Assembly (NCBI GenBank): GCA_002007465.1
Contig: LNAC01000032.1
Coordinates: 10,296,336 to 10,360,335 of the forward strand
Length of the DNA: 64,000 nt
From: Ailurus styani
Taxonomy: Eukaryota; Chordata; Mammalia; Carnivora; Ailuridae
Direction: 5' to 3'
Shown here: one piece after another, positions 1-11,443 of the stretch
Layout: every line of letters starts with the position of its first letter
Numbering within the stretch: position 1 is the stretch's first letter
The notes under the pieces: generated by a model
What the model was told of the DNA's origin: nothing
Seen by the model: only the letters and a program-made list of their open reading frames with translations
Databases searched by the model: none
Program-made: the position numbers and the translations under genes

Positions 1-165
1 TATGACCGGACTCTGCTGGTAACTGATCCCCATCGCTGCAAAGCCTTCAAATTTCGGAGGTCTTGGTGCCTATGCTCGATACCAGAAATCCTACCCATCA
101 GCCCATTGTGAGGATCAGGGTTCACCTTCATAATAAACAGTGGTTGTGGGGAATTTTTTTTTTTT
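1..165 (+). pseudogene. RPS16P: RPS16 processed pseudogene, 3' end (cut by window edge)
   Basis: Reading from base 1, the first codons give YDRTLLVTDPHRC, close to the C-terminal part of ribosomal protein uS9 (RPS16; YDRTLLVADPRRC as I recall it). Continuity breaks after TTT near 54, where one extra C shifts the frame. In the shifted frame GGLGAYARYQKSY follows, matching the conserved GGPGARARYQKSYR terminus. The last Arg codon has become CCA (95-97) and the TAA stop has become TCA (98-100), so the stop is lost. The RPS16 3' UTR follows, including AATAAA at 132-137. Frame break, lost stop and absence of introns mark a decayed retrocopy. No clear poly-A tail remains; a T run lies at about 153-168. 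The 5' portion is outside the window. Confidence 0.88.
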
Positions 166-169
166 TTTA

Positions 170-960
170 AATGTGGACATGGAGAAAGAAGTATGTGTTG
201 CCAACAGCCCACAGCCCCTCCACCTTAGGAAAGATGGGTTTGTAGCATTTTTCTTGGGGTGGAGTATATGTTACTTCAGTGCAGTCCTTGATGAAAACAA
301 CATATGGTTAGTTTTATGAGGACTTAGAGACAGATGGTGACCTATGGGCTAATTATGCAGTGGGCAAGATTCTTTAAACAAATCACTGTGATTGTGACAT
401 GGCTCTGTCTCAGGAGTTAGACAATCTGGACTGTTTATTGTCACATGAGGTAAACATGTTCCAGGTGAATGGGGAAAAGGTGCTTCACGAGGGAAGTATA
501 TTTACAACTTCTTCTCATCTCCGTATTCATTTTAGTGGCTAAAGGCAAAAAAGGGAGGCAAGAGGCTCAAAGAGGCAGTACCGCAAAGCCGTGGCTTCTG
601 TGAGGGTGGTGTGATTCGGGGCGGCCGACCTTCTGGAGGGCTGAGGGTTTCCCCTGTGAAACATCGCCATTTTTCTTTTCATTGTTTCGAATGGACCTCT
701 TTCTGAAGTCCTCCTTGCCCTCAGGAAACATAACGTAGGGAACATAAGCCGTTGAGATGAACGGGCCAGGCGGTTTCCACCTCAGAGCTTTCCCCCGGGT
801 TTCCAGTGCTCCTGAGCACCTGTTTGCCCACAGCTCGGGACTCCGTTTCTCCCAGCCCAGCTCAGGAAGACCGCCTCCCTGCTCCTTCTCCGTGACTTGA
901 GTTTCCTTCCCCACACTGACATAATTTTTACTCAACTATTTGCTTATGATATTACATCTC
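170..960. other. Unique intronic sequence
   Basis: Nothing recognisable apart from GC-richer sequence at 600-900. Overlapping antisense frames here (539-935) show no family resemblance. Confidence 0.5.
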
Positions 961-964
961 CACC

Positions 965-1085
965 CCCAAATGTAAGCTTCACAAAGGCAGGGGCTTTGGT
1001 CGGTGCTCTGCTGTGACCTTGGCCCCTGGGACAGTGCAGGCATGAGGTACTATTTAGATACTTGCTGAAGGAAGTCATTGAGGAA
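965..1085 (+). repeat. L2 LINE 3' end fragment
   Basis: TGTAAGCTTCACAAAGGCAG and GGGACAGTGCAGGCATGAGG fit the terminal L2 segment. Confidence 0.65.
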
Positions 1086-1504
1086 TTAAAACTCCTTTAA
1101 TTTTCTTAACTGTGCTGCAATCTAGGCTTTGCTCTGTCTTGTTTGTATTCTGGTCAGCTGTCTGGCTTGTGCATTGCGGCTGGGCTCCTGGTTCTCATGT
1201 TCGGCCCACCGTGGTGTTGATGTCTGTCGTCTCTGTGTCCCCCACTTCACGTTGGATGTCCCTAATGGTGGAAATCCTGGTGGTTCATCATTGTGTCCAC
1301 AGTGCCTGGTGATTCTTGATGGTACTCGTTTGTTAAATGTACGAACAAACTAATTCAACCAAGGGAAACAGTCACTGCCCTGGGCTCTTTTCTTCACAAA
1401 CTCCTATGCAGTAGAGGGTTTCATGCCCATTTTACAGACACTCAGCTGAGAGAAGCAGCCGTGATTTAAATCTAGTTATGATTACATTACGTTATGTTGC
1501 CCAA

Positions 1505-1620
1505 AGGCCGTAGTCTACCTTAGGGTTCACTTTCGGTCTTCTCTATTCTGTGGGTTTGAACAAGTATAGAATGACACATATCCATTCATGTATTTTTGCT
1601 TATCTGATAGAATGGAATTT
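1505..1620. mobile_element. Ancient L1M-type LINE fragment
   Basis: TTAGGGTTCACTTTCGGTCT and TCTGTGGGTTTGAACAAGTA followed by ATGACACATATCCATTCATG match a well-known old L1 3' segment in order. Short and diverged. Confidence 0.55.
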
Positions 1621-2290
1621 TATTATATAATTTTTGGAAGTATAATAGTACTTTTTATTAATGTTTTAATTATACTGACATTATAAACGTGAAAAATAGC
1701 TGACCCACTCTATGGGAAGCCTTCTTGTCTGTGACCATTCTTGGTGCTCCCGGGAGCTTACCGGCCCCTTGCAGACACTGACGCCCCCCCCGCCCCCGCA
1801 GCCATGGGCCCACCTGTCACCACACCGGCCTGCCGGCTGCCTCCCCTCTGTCAGTGGGTGAAGACTTCTGGGTAGGCCCATTGCTTCCCATGCCCTTCAG
1901 GATGTCATGTGTCCTCAGCTGTTGGCTCTCACTTTTGTCACTGTAGCCCGGGGCCAGCCCCTTTCCTCACGTCTAATTTGTTGCTTTATCCTAAGTCTCT
2001 GGTTGGAAAGCCAGGTCATGCAGCCTGCTAGAATTTGTTGGTGGACAGGTGGGTTCTGAGTGAGCTGCAGGAACTACTACCCAGAGTTTGGTCCGTTGTG
2101 GCTAGGTGAAGGCCCTGGGAGGCCTGATTCTTGGGCCTTCCCAGGTACTGACAGCTGTCACCCGGGTACTTCCTACGTACTAGCCAGTTTCACTTGGTTC
2201 TGTGGGAAAATGTTTGTGGACTTAGAGGGGTAGAGAGGAGGAAATGCAGGGGAAGATGAAAATGCATTGACCTGGTCAAGGGTGAACAGG

Positions 2291-2489
2291 GGGGAACGCC
2301 TGGGTGGCTCAGTCGGTTAGGTGGCTGCCTTCGGCTCAGGTCATGATCCCAGGGTCCTGGGATCGAGTCCCACGTGGGGCTCCCTGCTCAGTAGGGAGCC
2401 TGCTTCTCTCTCTGCCTCTGCCTGCCTCTCTGCCAGCTTGTGCTCTCTTCCTCTCTCTCTGTCAGATAAATGAAATCTTTAAACAAAAG
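2291..2489 (+). mobile_element. CAN-SINE, sense to TSPAN5
   Basis: The tRNA-derived head (CGCCTGGGTGGCTCAGTCGG) is followed by the body GGTCATGATCCCAGGGTCCTGGGATCG, a CT-rich stretch and an AAATGAAATCTTTAAA tail. Target duplications are not clear. Confidence 0.93.
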
Positions 2490-2529
2490 GGGGGGCGGTC
2501 AAGAAGGAGAAAGTCGGCGTCATGTCAGT

Positions 2530-2625
2530 GCTTCCTCAAGACCCTCTCCCTCTGTCTGTGTCCCTCTCTCCCTGGCTGTGTCCCTCCCTCCCTGGCTGTA
2601 TTCCTCTCCCTCTGGGTCCTTCCCT
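2530..2625. repeat. CT-rich minisatellite-like stretch
   Basis: Imperfect repeats of a unit like TCCCTCCCTGGCTGTG follow a CAN-SINE. No gene signal. Confidence 0.7.
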
Positions 2626-3276
2626 CTGCTAAACTACCCTGGCTCTCAGCTGATTCAGACACTGTATTGTGTTTCTTCATCCGTGTGTTTTTTCCTTCTG
2701 ACTCTGTAAAGGGCTAGATTTGCATTCGGGATTTCTGTATGCTTCTACACAGGCAGATGAGGGGTACAAACAAGCTGCTCCAGTGGATCGTAGCCTGTCT
2801 GCGACAGAGGAGTATTAGTCTTTGTTGTGCTGCCTTATCGCAGACCATCTCAAATTGCTTTCATGTGGAAGTCTCTAGACTGCAGGGTAACCAAGTCCCA
2901 CCTAGCATACCTCCAGCCATTTGCTACTGTCTGTGCCCCTTCTCCAGGAGAAGGTTGAAAAGCCACCACAGAAATGAGATGCTGCTCTCTTTCTCCACCC
3001 TCCTATCAGTTTCCTCAATTATCTGCCCATCTCTTCATACCCTAATTTTTCCCAAACCAAAATTTAATATATTTGAATATATACAATTTAATATATATTT
3101 AAAAGTAAATGGTTTAAGGAGTCATAAGGCAAGGTAGAGGATATATAGATAGGCTGTGGTGTGGGAATATCTAATAAACACCCAGTATTTGCTGTTAACA
3201 TTATACTTTTTTCTTTGTTTACTTTTAATAAGGAGAATGTGTGAAGGGAAAGTAAGGGATAAAAGTAATGCTTTTA

Positions 3277-3506
3277 GGAGGGAAAAATGAAATAAGATGA
3301 AACCAGAGAGGGAGACAAACCATAAGAGACTCTTAATCTCAGGAAATAAACTGAAGTTGCTGGAGTGGAGGGGGTGAGGGATGGGGTGTCTGGGTGATGG
3401 ACCCTGGGGAGAGTATGTGCTATGGTGAGAGCTGTGAATTGTGTAAGACTGATGAATCACAGACCTATACCCTTGAAACAAATAATACATTATATGTTAA
3501 AAAAAG
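3277..3506 (+). mobile_element. 5'-truncated L1 3' end (carnivore L1), with target-site duplication
   Basis: Sequence typical of the recent carnivore L1 3' UTR is present (GGGAGACAAACCATAAGAGA; AGACTGATGAATCACAGACC), ending ATTATATGTTAAAAAAA. It is flanked by a perfect 16-base direct repeat AAAAGTAATGCTTTTA at 3261-3276 and 3507-3522, the mark of target-primed reverse transcription. Only about 230 bases of the element were copied. Confidence 0.9.
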
Positions 3507-4692
3507 AAAAAGTAATGCTTTTACACCAGTAGGCAGTTGAACTTCTGAAAGTGAGCTGCAAATGTTTTCTGAGTCTCCTATCAGCCGGTGCAGAAAGGGC
3601 AACACGGTGAGCCTCATGTTACAAAATACATATGATTGCTTAGAGAAGTTCTAGAACCTAGTAAAGTCCTTAGAGTAAATACGAATTTTTAGGGCAGCTT
3701 CCTATAATGTTCCTCAGTATTGGCTAGTGGAATAACCAAAAACCTCTCTGTAAGAGCAGGGATGAATGCAGTTTTGAAGACCTATTCTATGCAAGGTGTA
3801 ATGGAAGTATTTGTGCCCCAGTTTTTCCAGTCTTCCTCTTTTGCAAACACAGTTGGTACCTTATACTCAGGCGAGGGTGGAGGGTGGGGATGAGGGAGAA
3901 GAAATGTAGGTAGGAGGTGTGAGCTCTAACCAAGTCTGTCTCTGTCTCTGGTTTTGATACCTCTGCATTTCTTTTATGTCGGTCATTCATGCTCTTAGCT
4001 CTGTGCTTTCCTGTGTACCACTGTTGACCCTGTCATGGTAATTGAGGAAGATCCTCTGTCTTTCCAAGATTTCTTACTTTGAGTGCCCCTAAAATATTTT
4101 CTTTGGTTTATACACTTGAGATTATTACTGTTCTGGAAAAGTCTGGGGTTGCAAGATATCAGTATCCTGGAATTGTCTTGCTTTCTAATTTTGCCTTATC
4201 AGCTGAGATTTTGTGATCTCTTAAATTTTCAGTGAGTGGAAAATTAATATGAGTTACAGTTTGGGAATTCTGTACCAGATGATGAAACTGGATGAGTGTG
4301 TGGTCTTTACGTAGGCAGGCAATGCATTTCGTAAGGGTTTGGTTTTTGGCCTGAATAGTAGATGTTTGCCTTTTCATGGGCTGTCATAGATCTGGCATCT
4401 GCCAGTATTTAATTATTGGGAGTTTTCTACACATGTTGCTGTAATCTCTCAGCAAAGAGCACATTTTCTAGTCCTTTTGCTATTTATTTTCACCACTTAG
4501 AGAATGAAAGAAAGTGGGGCACCTGGGTGGCTCAGTCGGTTAAGTGTCTGCCTTCGGCTCAGGTCACGATCTCAGGGTCCTGGGATCAAGCCCTGCATTG
4601 GGCTCCCTGCTCAGCGGGCAGTCTGCTTCTCCTTCAGCCTGCCACTCCCCCTGCTTATGCTCTCTGACAAATAAATAAAAATTTTTTTAAAA

Positions 4693-4888
4693 GATTTTTT
4701 ATTAGTTATTTATTTGACACACAGAGAGAGATTACAAGTAGGCAGAGAGGCAGGCAGAGAGACAGGGAGAGGAGGAAGCAGGCTCCCTGCCGAGCAGAGA
4801 GCCCGATGCGGGCCTCGATCCCATGACGCTGAGATCATGACCTGAGCCGAAAGCAGAGGCTTTAACCCACTGAGCCACCCAGGCGCCC
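4693..4888 (-). mobile_element. CAN-SINE nested in the tail of another SINE
   Basis: The antisense copy runs from its T-rich tail through CAAGTAGGCAGAGAGGCAGG to GAGCCACCCAGGCGCCC. It is very close to the copy at 60207-60400 and belongs to a young subfamily carrying GCCGAGCAGAGAGCCCGATG and GACGCTGAG. Confidence 0.94.
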
Positions 4889-4900
4889 AAAATAAAATAT

Positions 4901-5079
4901 TTTTTAATTAAGATTTTATTTATTTATTTGACAGAGAGAGATCGCAAGTAGGCAGAGAGAGAGGAGGAAGCAGGCTCCCTGCTGAGCAGAGAGCCCGATG
5001 CAGGACTCGATCCCAGGATCCTGAGATCATGACCTGAGCCGAAGGCAGAGGCTTAACCCACTGAGCCACCCAGGCACCC
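4901..5079 (-). mobile_element. Second CAN-SINE nested in the same tail
   Basis: Antisense copy: AAGATTTTATTTATTTATTT, then CGCAAGTAGGCAGAGAG, ending GAGCCACCCAGGCACCC. It lies directly after the first nested copy, separated only by A/T-rich tail sequence. Confidence 0.93.
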
Positions 5080-5116
5080 AAATAAATAAAATCTTAAAAA
5101 AAAAAAGAATGAAAGA

Positions 5117-6270
5117 TACAAGTTGATATTTGATTTAAAGTCAACAAGATGAAAAAATAATTGCTTTTTCTCCTTAAAAATGATTTAGCTCTTTTGGCTG
5201 AAAAAGTTTGGTTCTCTCTCTCCCCCATGGTGTTCATTATTTTAGATTCCCCATTGTCCTCTGCGTGCACCCCCATTGTACCACCTCTGTTTACTAAAAC
5301 AGCAAATTAACCTGCCTGTTAACCCCACTAGACTAAGCTCTCTGAAGACAGGGCTCCCCGTGACTGGTGGAGAACCCTCCGGCGTGTTGCCAGAACTCTA
5401 GTAAACTGTGATGCGAACAAGGTGCCTGGCAGTATAATGAGTACCTTGCTGGTCCCAGTCTGTCATTGGCTTGCCCTAGTTACTCTGTGTCAGCTCCGAT
5501 GAACATCTCAAGCCAAATTCAGGTTCTGTAAACCTCCTCCCTGTGTTGTAGAGATGGGGAGTCCCCAAAATAAAAAATCCCAGAGCCCTCTTTGCATCTT
5601 TTTGGCCCCTTTGTTTCTCTTGTCATCCCCCCCCCCACTTCCGCATTCCTCTTGCCTCTAGGCTAGTTTATCTTTTTTGGTTCCCTAACCTCTGTGGCTT
5701 TTAAGTGAGCTTTGTGGACACGAGTCACCCTTGCTTTCCCAGCAGCCCTGCAGATGGCAAAGCAGGTGTTCCCAGGAGGTTTGAGACAGCAGTGGATTCC
5801 AGGGGGTGTCCTTGGTTCCTTAAGGACCCTCAGCTGTGTAGGCTCAGCCGCGGATTCGAGGAGCACAGCGAGTCCTCTCTCGGTCACGTCAGCCGTCTTC
5901 AGGAAGCGGAGCGGAGATAGAAGGCCAGGTTGCCAGCCTCCTGCCTTACACTGAGAATGCGACTGTTTTATTTCCATCTCGTGGCCTGGGATTCTAGTGT
6001 GGGAACAACCAGCACACATCCTTTTCCTGTAGCCAGGCTGGCCTGGGCAGCCAAATCACTATCGGATGCTTAGTTGGCCCGTATGGAAGAAAAACAAAGA
6101 GAAGTTCAGTGTCAAATGGCATCAGGTTAAGTCCAAGGCATCCATTTTTACGGTCAGGATGCTTGCCAGCGGGAACACCTGAAGGGAACCGATGTAGGCT
6201 GCCTGCCTCCTGCCCCGCAGCACGGCCGACCTTGCCAGGAGATCCAGGGATGCTTGTGGATGTACCGCAG
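5117..6270. other. Unique intronic sequence
   Basis: No repeat or coding signal recognised. A moderately GC-rich part at 5700-5930 has short frames on both strands, typical of chance. Confidence 0.5.
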
Positions 6271-6274
6271 TCAG

Positions 6275-6440
6275 AACCATCTGGGGTTATATTCAGGCTG
6301 TGCTGTGTGGCTTTGAACAAGTCAGTTAACCTCTCTGAGTCGCTGGAAAAATGGGCATAATGATGACTGTTGTCTCATGGTGTTTCTTGATGATTCCATA
6401 AAATAGCGTGTGTGAAAGTTCTTTGTAGATGGCACAGTGT
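6275..6440 (+). repeat. MIR
   Basis: TGTGTGGCTTTGAACAAGTC, AGTTAACCTCTCTGAGTCGC and AAATGGGCATAATGATGACT are MIR landmarks in sense order. Confidence 0.8.
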
Positions 6441-6612
6441 TCCTGTTTTCCTCAATAGATCAGCAACTTTCACTTATTTTGACTTGGACCCACAGTAAAG
6501 ACTACACGTTATCATGACTTGATCGTAGTGAACATACATGTTTGATCAGAAGTTCCATAAGAACGTTCTCTTCTATTCTCCTATCTGCGTGTGTTAAAAA
6601 CAGTGCTGATTT

Positions 6613-6817
6613 GGGGCACCTGGGTGGCTCAGTTCAGTTAAACAAGAGCCTTCAGCTCAAGTTATGATCCCGGGGTCCTGAGATTGAGTTCCACATCTGC
6701 TCCCTGCTCCTTCAGGAGCCTGCTTCTCCCTCTCTCCCTCTGTTCCCCCCTTCTCAGCTCTTGTGCTCTCTGCTCTCTCTCATGCTCTCTCTCTGAAATA
6801 GATAAATAAATTTAAAA
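6613..6817 (+). mobile_element. CAN-SINE, older copy
   Basis: The head GGGGCACCTGGGTGGCTCAG is clear; the body is diverged and a CT-rich tail ends AAATAAATTTAAAAAG. Likely imperfect target duplication: CAGTGCTGATTT just before and AAGTGCTGCTTT just after. Confidence 0.88.
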
Positions 6818-6819
6818 AG

Positions 6820-9675
6820 TGCTGCTTTTGACCCATTTAATTGAGTTTGACTATCCACTATGAAAGACTACACACAGTTTGGAAAAAACCATTCAGCTTA
6901 GATGACAATAAGCCCCTTGAGGGCAGAGATAGCCAGGCAGGATGCAGAAGGATGAACTACTAACAGGTTGCCAGAAATTCAGGTCAGTTCTGGTTGATGG
7001 ACTTTCACCTGGGGGCAGGAGGAGGAGAGTGAAGCCAATTCTACAATCATTTACCGAGTGCCCCTTTGCAAGCGTTGGCCTGTGAGCACCCCCCGCCCCA
7101 GCTTTGTCTCTCAGGAGCCTGCACCCTCTTGAAGACATCGTGCCAGCCTCCCCGCACTTGGCTGCGTCGGCTGCTGCACAGCTGTTTCTGCGACAATCGG
7201 CCACAGTGTTTGATTCCTCCTCTCCGGGCCAAGGCACGTTTGTTGGCCTGGGGGATGTGCTGTGTTGGATTTTGAATCCCCTGTCCTGTGGGCTCTGTCT
7301 GTGCCCGGGGCCACGCACCCACCTGTCCCAGAGGCCAGCATCTCAGTTGGGGGTCGTGTCTTCCCTGCCGCGCTGGCCGTGACCGCTGCCCGGGGTCCCA
7401 GCATGGCTGGATCTCTGCTGCCCGCCTGCCTCCCCAGCATCCAGGCTAGTGGGGTGAAAGCCTCTTCCAGCTTACATCCGCGGGCGGGAGAGAACAAGCC
7501 TGCTGCTTGTGGTGCCTTAGCACCAATTTGTCACCCACTTCACTCGGCGCTGGCCGCGGCTTCTCCTCTGTATGGTATCTTTCTTTCCCATGGCTGCTCC
7601 AGCTGGGCGCTAGCCTTGACATTGGAATCACATGTTTTGGCTCTGGCCTTTGGCATTATTCTCGAGGTTGTCAGCAGATATCCCTACTGCCATCCTTTTT
7701 CTGATGCAGAGGTCTTTTCATTAATAGATTTTTTTTTTCCTATGAGACTTGTTTAGGCGGATGCTTTTTCCCCCTCATGGTTTTACGTGCCAAGTCAAAG
7801 ACTGACTTCCAGCCCCTTCCAGAAAAATGCTGGGCTTCACTTTGTTTTCAGCACAATCAGCACACACATAACTCTTGTTCTGCTTCAGTTCTGCTCAATG
7901 TCACTTGCTTCTTTTGAACCTCGAAAGAGCTTAGAATTATTCGGCTGGATTTGGAGCGCTCACAATCTCGGGAGTCAGAGTAAGGGAGACTTTCCCACTG
8001 TTTCCCTAAAACAGACCTAGCAAACAGCTGTTGCCCCACCTCTCCTCTCATTTCCCATCCAGACGTGTCCACGATGCTCTCTGCCTATTTCTTTCTCGTC
8101 TCCCTACAGCCAGAGGACTTTCCCTTGGGTTTCCCTTCGGCTTCTAAATTGCTCACTTGGCTTTTTATCCAAGCTTGTATTATGTGACTTCATGGTTCAC
8201 GCCTAGACAGCCTCTGGCACGACCTGGCTCACAGAAGTGTTGGTTTTTTGTGATGGGACCACTTAACTATAGCATCTGTTTATGTCTGAGTTGGGCGCGC
8301 AGGTGAGGCGTGTCTTCGGGGCCAGTGGAAAAGGAGAGAACCCAAGCAGCCAGCCAGGCTGACTGTTGGCTGCTGTGATTTACTAGCAGAGATGTTGCTC
8401 GTGTGACTTTCAAACAGCCCCTGGGCTCCTCAGCTGCTTAGGGGAAGGGCTGCAAAAAGGCAGGCAACTTAAGCTCCTGTAAGAAGTGTATAACTTTCTT
8501 ACCTTAAAGCAGCCTGAATCGAGAACAGAGCAGTGGGGTTAGAGATATATGCATGTTGTCCCCTCGGAAGCAGTATGTAATCATTGTTCTTTTCAACAGC
8601 TCCATTCCAAGAGGATTAAGTGAGTTTAGGAAATCCATGTATCGGGAAATTTCTCAAACAGTACACGAGGCGGGTACTGTGTGTCTGTATCCTCCTCTGT
8701 CCTTGAGGACCCCCAAAACGGGACAAAAAGTTGCTGAAAAGCTCTCATGCAAAAGTATAAGAGCAAGAGAACTGATCAGATGGAGATTAGATCAGGAAAT
8801 GATCAGTTAACCGTGTTTCTAAAATCGTATTAAAATGCTCAACAGCCATTAGAAACACGCAAATATGGAAGTATTTCTAAATTTAGTTGGCATGTGGGAA
8901 TTGGTTGTTCCTGTGATTTTAATTAAAAAAAAAAAATTCACTGCCCAAGGGGAGGAAAAAACCTGAGAGTCAAAAGGAAAAATGCCCTTTATCTACTTAT
9001 GCAAACAGTCCCTTGTTCCTAGCTGTCACAGAGGACATGACGAGCCATATTGTGCAGGGTCCAAGGTTCATGAGAAGCAGGTTTGCAAATGGCAGGTAGT
9101 GGGAAAGTGATTTATGTTCCATGAAAATGCATTCAGCGGTTGTAGCAGTCTCAGAGCGTCGGACGCTTAAGGGAGCCGTTGTCTTGACATTGGGGGGACA
9201 CAAAGGCTTCAGTTACTGAAGGGTGCTGGTTGGGGATAGCCATATCCTGTCTCCCTTCCAGGAAGGGCAGGAGCATGTTTGTCTAGGGTTTTTAAAAGAA
9301 AAAAACTTTTATGTTTTCTCATCTGGTTACAGTGGAAATTGAAGTAGAACCTTAAAAATTAGGAACACAGTCAATTTCAGTGTCCCGATCCGAGCAAAAT
9401 GGCGGAAGTTCAGTCAGATGCCCCTTTGCAAAACGTGTGAATGTTTTTTTTACTCTCCTTTAGTTGAGAAAAGAAATGAATGGCTGGCTTTTGAGGTTAG
9501 GTGTGAGAAGCAGTAATTAGTAATGGATAAAAGGACTCAGAGTGAGATTAATTTAGATGACCTATATTTAGCTTCTGCTTTTGTTTCATTCTGTGTGCGC
9601 TTTTTCATTAAACTGCCAGGATTGCATTTCTCAATATGTAGAACAATGGTCAAGAGGTGTTTTTGTATTTCATAG
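6820..9675. other. Unique intronic sequence
   Basis: A GC-richer block at 7060-7560 contains overlapping frames of up to 164 codons on both strands, with no recognisable domain. No repeat identified with confidence. Confidence 0.5.
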
Positions 9676-9691
9676 GAGATCATTGTTATTC

Positions 9692-9868
9692 TTTTTTTTT
9701 TAAGATTTTATTTATTTATTTGACAGAGATTACAAGTAGGCAGAGAGAGAGGAGGAAGCAGGCTCCCTGCTGAGCAGATAGCCCGATGCGGGCCTCGATC
9801 CCAGGACCCTGAGATCATGACCTGAGCCAAAGGCAGAGGCTTTAACCCACTGAGCCACCCAGGCGCCC
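9692..9868 (-). mobile_element. CAN-SINE with 15-base target duplication
   Basis: Antisense copy with a T9-10 tail, TTACAAGTAGGCAGAGAG body and GAGCCACCCAGGCGCCC head. Flanked by the exact repeat AGATCATTGTTATTC at 9677-9691 and 9869-9883, so it is relatively recent. Confidence 0.95.
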
Positions 9869-10026
9869 AGATCATTGTTATTCTTACACGTGTGACTCTT
9901 GGAAAATAATAATGAAATTTTACATAGGAGGGGATAATTCTTTTCAAAGATTTTATTTTTGGGGGGCAGAAATGAAGAATTTGATAGAAATGCTAGCATT
10001 TGCTTTCTCAAAAAGCACTTAAGCCA

Positions 10027-10207
10027 TTTTTTTTTCTTTTAAGATTTTATTTATTTGAGAGAACACATGGGGCAGGAGTGGCGGTGGGGGAGCAGACCCT
10101 GCACTGAGCACGGGGCCAATGCCACCCGATCCCCAAACCACGAGATCATGTACCTGAGCTGAAATCAAGAGTCAGTCACTCAACCCACTGAGCCACCCAA
10201 GTGCCCC
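10027..10207 (-). mobile_element. CAN-SINE, older subfamily
   Basis: Antisense copy with AAGATTTTATTTATTTGAGA, then CACGAGATCATG and ACCTGAGCTGAAATCAAGAG, ending GAGCCACCCAAGTGCCCC. It lacks the GTAGGCAGAGAG block of the young copies and is more diverged. Confidence 0.9.
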
Positions 10208-10461
10208 CGGCTTGTAACACTTCTTATTGACTTTTTGGTTGTTTGAGAAGCCTCTTAGAAGGGAGGCAGTGATGGCAGAAGGAAACAAAAACAAGCGAAA
10301 TTGTTGCCCATTGCTTCAGTATGGCGTGATCGCAGTCTTCCTTTTAATTTTGTCATGAATATTTTTAAGCATCTGCTTGGGGGCAAGAAGGACTTACTGG
10401 TCCTAAGCCTCTGAAAGCTGATAGTTTGATACTGGTTTTCCTCAGCCTGGACACCAGCAGG

Positions 10462-10670
10462 GGCTGGGCAGGCTGATTCTCTGTAGCAGGGCTGCCCTGT
10501 GTCCTGGAAGGTGTGCAGCAGCATCCCTGGCCTCCCCCCCCTCCCCCCGGATGCCGGCGGAACTCCCCGTCCCCCTGTTGTGACAACCAGGAATGTCTCC
10601 ACACGCCGTCACACGTCCTCTGGGGGAGAGGCGCAGTCAGCCCTGTTTCAGAACCATCGGGCTGACACTG
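10462..10670 (-). mobile_element. MER20-like hAT DNA transposon fossil
   Basis: The stretch contains GCAGCAGCATCCCTGGCCTC, GTTGTGACAACCAGGAATGTCTCC and CCTCTGGGGGAGAGGCGCAG in the order expected for a reversed MER20 element. About 200 bases, close to the full length of this nonautonomous hAT-Charlie family. The family name is from memory. Confidence 0.75.
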
Positions 10671-11250
10671 CACAGGGAGGCAGAAACTCAGCATCCCGTG
10701 CCATCACAGGGGTTCAGTTTTTATGCGTGTTTCTAGTTTTGAAGAAGCCATTTGAAAATGCCCTGAAGGGGCGTTTCTGCTAGTCTCCTGGTCTCCAAGG
10801 CCTGGGGAGGACTGTTGGCTGTGTCCGGGCGAGGGTGTAGGTGGGGGTGTTTCCATCCTCCCTGGAAGCATTTTACAGATATCACGGGGCCCTGGAACGC
10901 GAGGCTGACGGAGGGCAGCCCCCCCACCCCCCGCCCCGTCGGGGAGGAGTGTCTGTTGCCGTAATGTCCTGATATTCCCTGTAGCAATCAATTGTTGATG
11001 GAGGGAAGATGGAGGGGTTGATAGAGCTGTTGTGACCTTCCCTCTAGAGGACACAGAAGATCTTTATAGATGAGCTTCGAAATGATGCCTAAACAGAAAG
11101 AGATGTGCTTTGTCCCTTTTCTCTCTCACGTGCCTTCTCCCTTGTTCTTCTCTTTCCTTCCTCTCACCTCTGCTTGTTCTGAAGGAGCTCTTCTGGCAAA
11201 CCTGTTGCCCATCTGTACCATGACTTTGCTGAATCAGAAAAAGATGCCCT

Positions 11251-11443
11251 TGGGCGCCTGGGGGGCTCAGTCGGTCGGTTGAGTGTCTGCCTTCGGCTCA
11301 GGTCGTGATCCCAGGGCCCTAGGATCGAGCCCCACGCCGGGCTTCTTGCTTGGCGTGGAGCCTGCTTCTCCCTCTCCCTGCTACACCATCTGCTTGTGCC
11401 CTCTCTCTGTCAAATAAATCTTTTAAAAAAAAGAAAAGCAAAA
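11251..11443 (+). mobile_element. CAN-SINE with 15-base target duplication
   Basis: Starts TGGGCGCCTGGGGGGCTCAG and ends AAATAAATCTTTTAAAAAAA followed by A-rich sequence. Flanked by the exact repeat AGAAAAAGATGCCCT at 11236-11250 and 11444-11458. Confidence 0.94.

Larger units (their letters stand above)
4512..5105 (+). mobile_element. CAN-SINE split by two later antisense CAN-SINEs
   Basis: A sense SINE begins at about 4516 (GGGGCACCTGGGTGGCTCAG) and reaches its A-rich tail at about 4690. The tail resumes at 5080-5105 after two nested elements. The whole block is bracketed by the 11-base duplication AGAATGAAAGA at 4501-4511 and 5106-5116, showing that the outer SINE landed first. Confidence 0.9.

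Noticed and set aside
4516..4600. tRNA-like sequence at SINE heads
   Set aside because: CAN-SINE heads descend from a tRNA, but they are parts of retroposons with CT-rich bodies and A-rich tails and are not tRNA genes. The same applies to every SINE head in the window.
7060..7760. GC-rich block with overlapping frames, considered as a CpG island or alternative promoter
   Set aside because: CpG density is modest and no promoter motif or exon-donor combination stood out. Cap-analysis or chromatin data would be needed to revive it.
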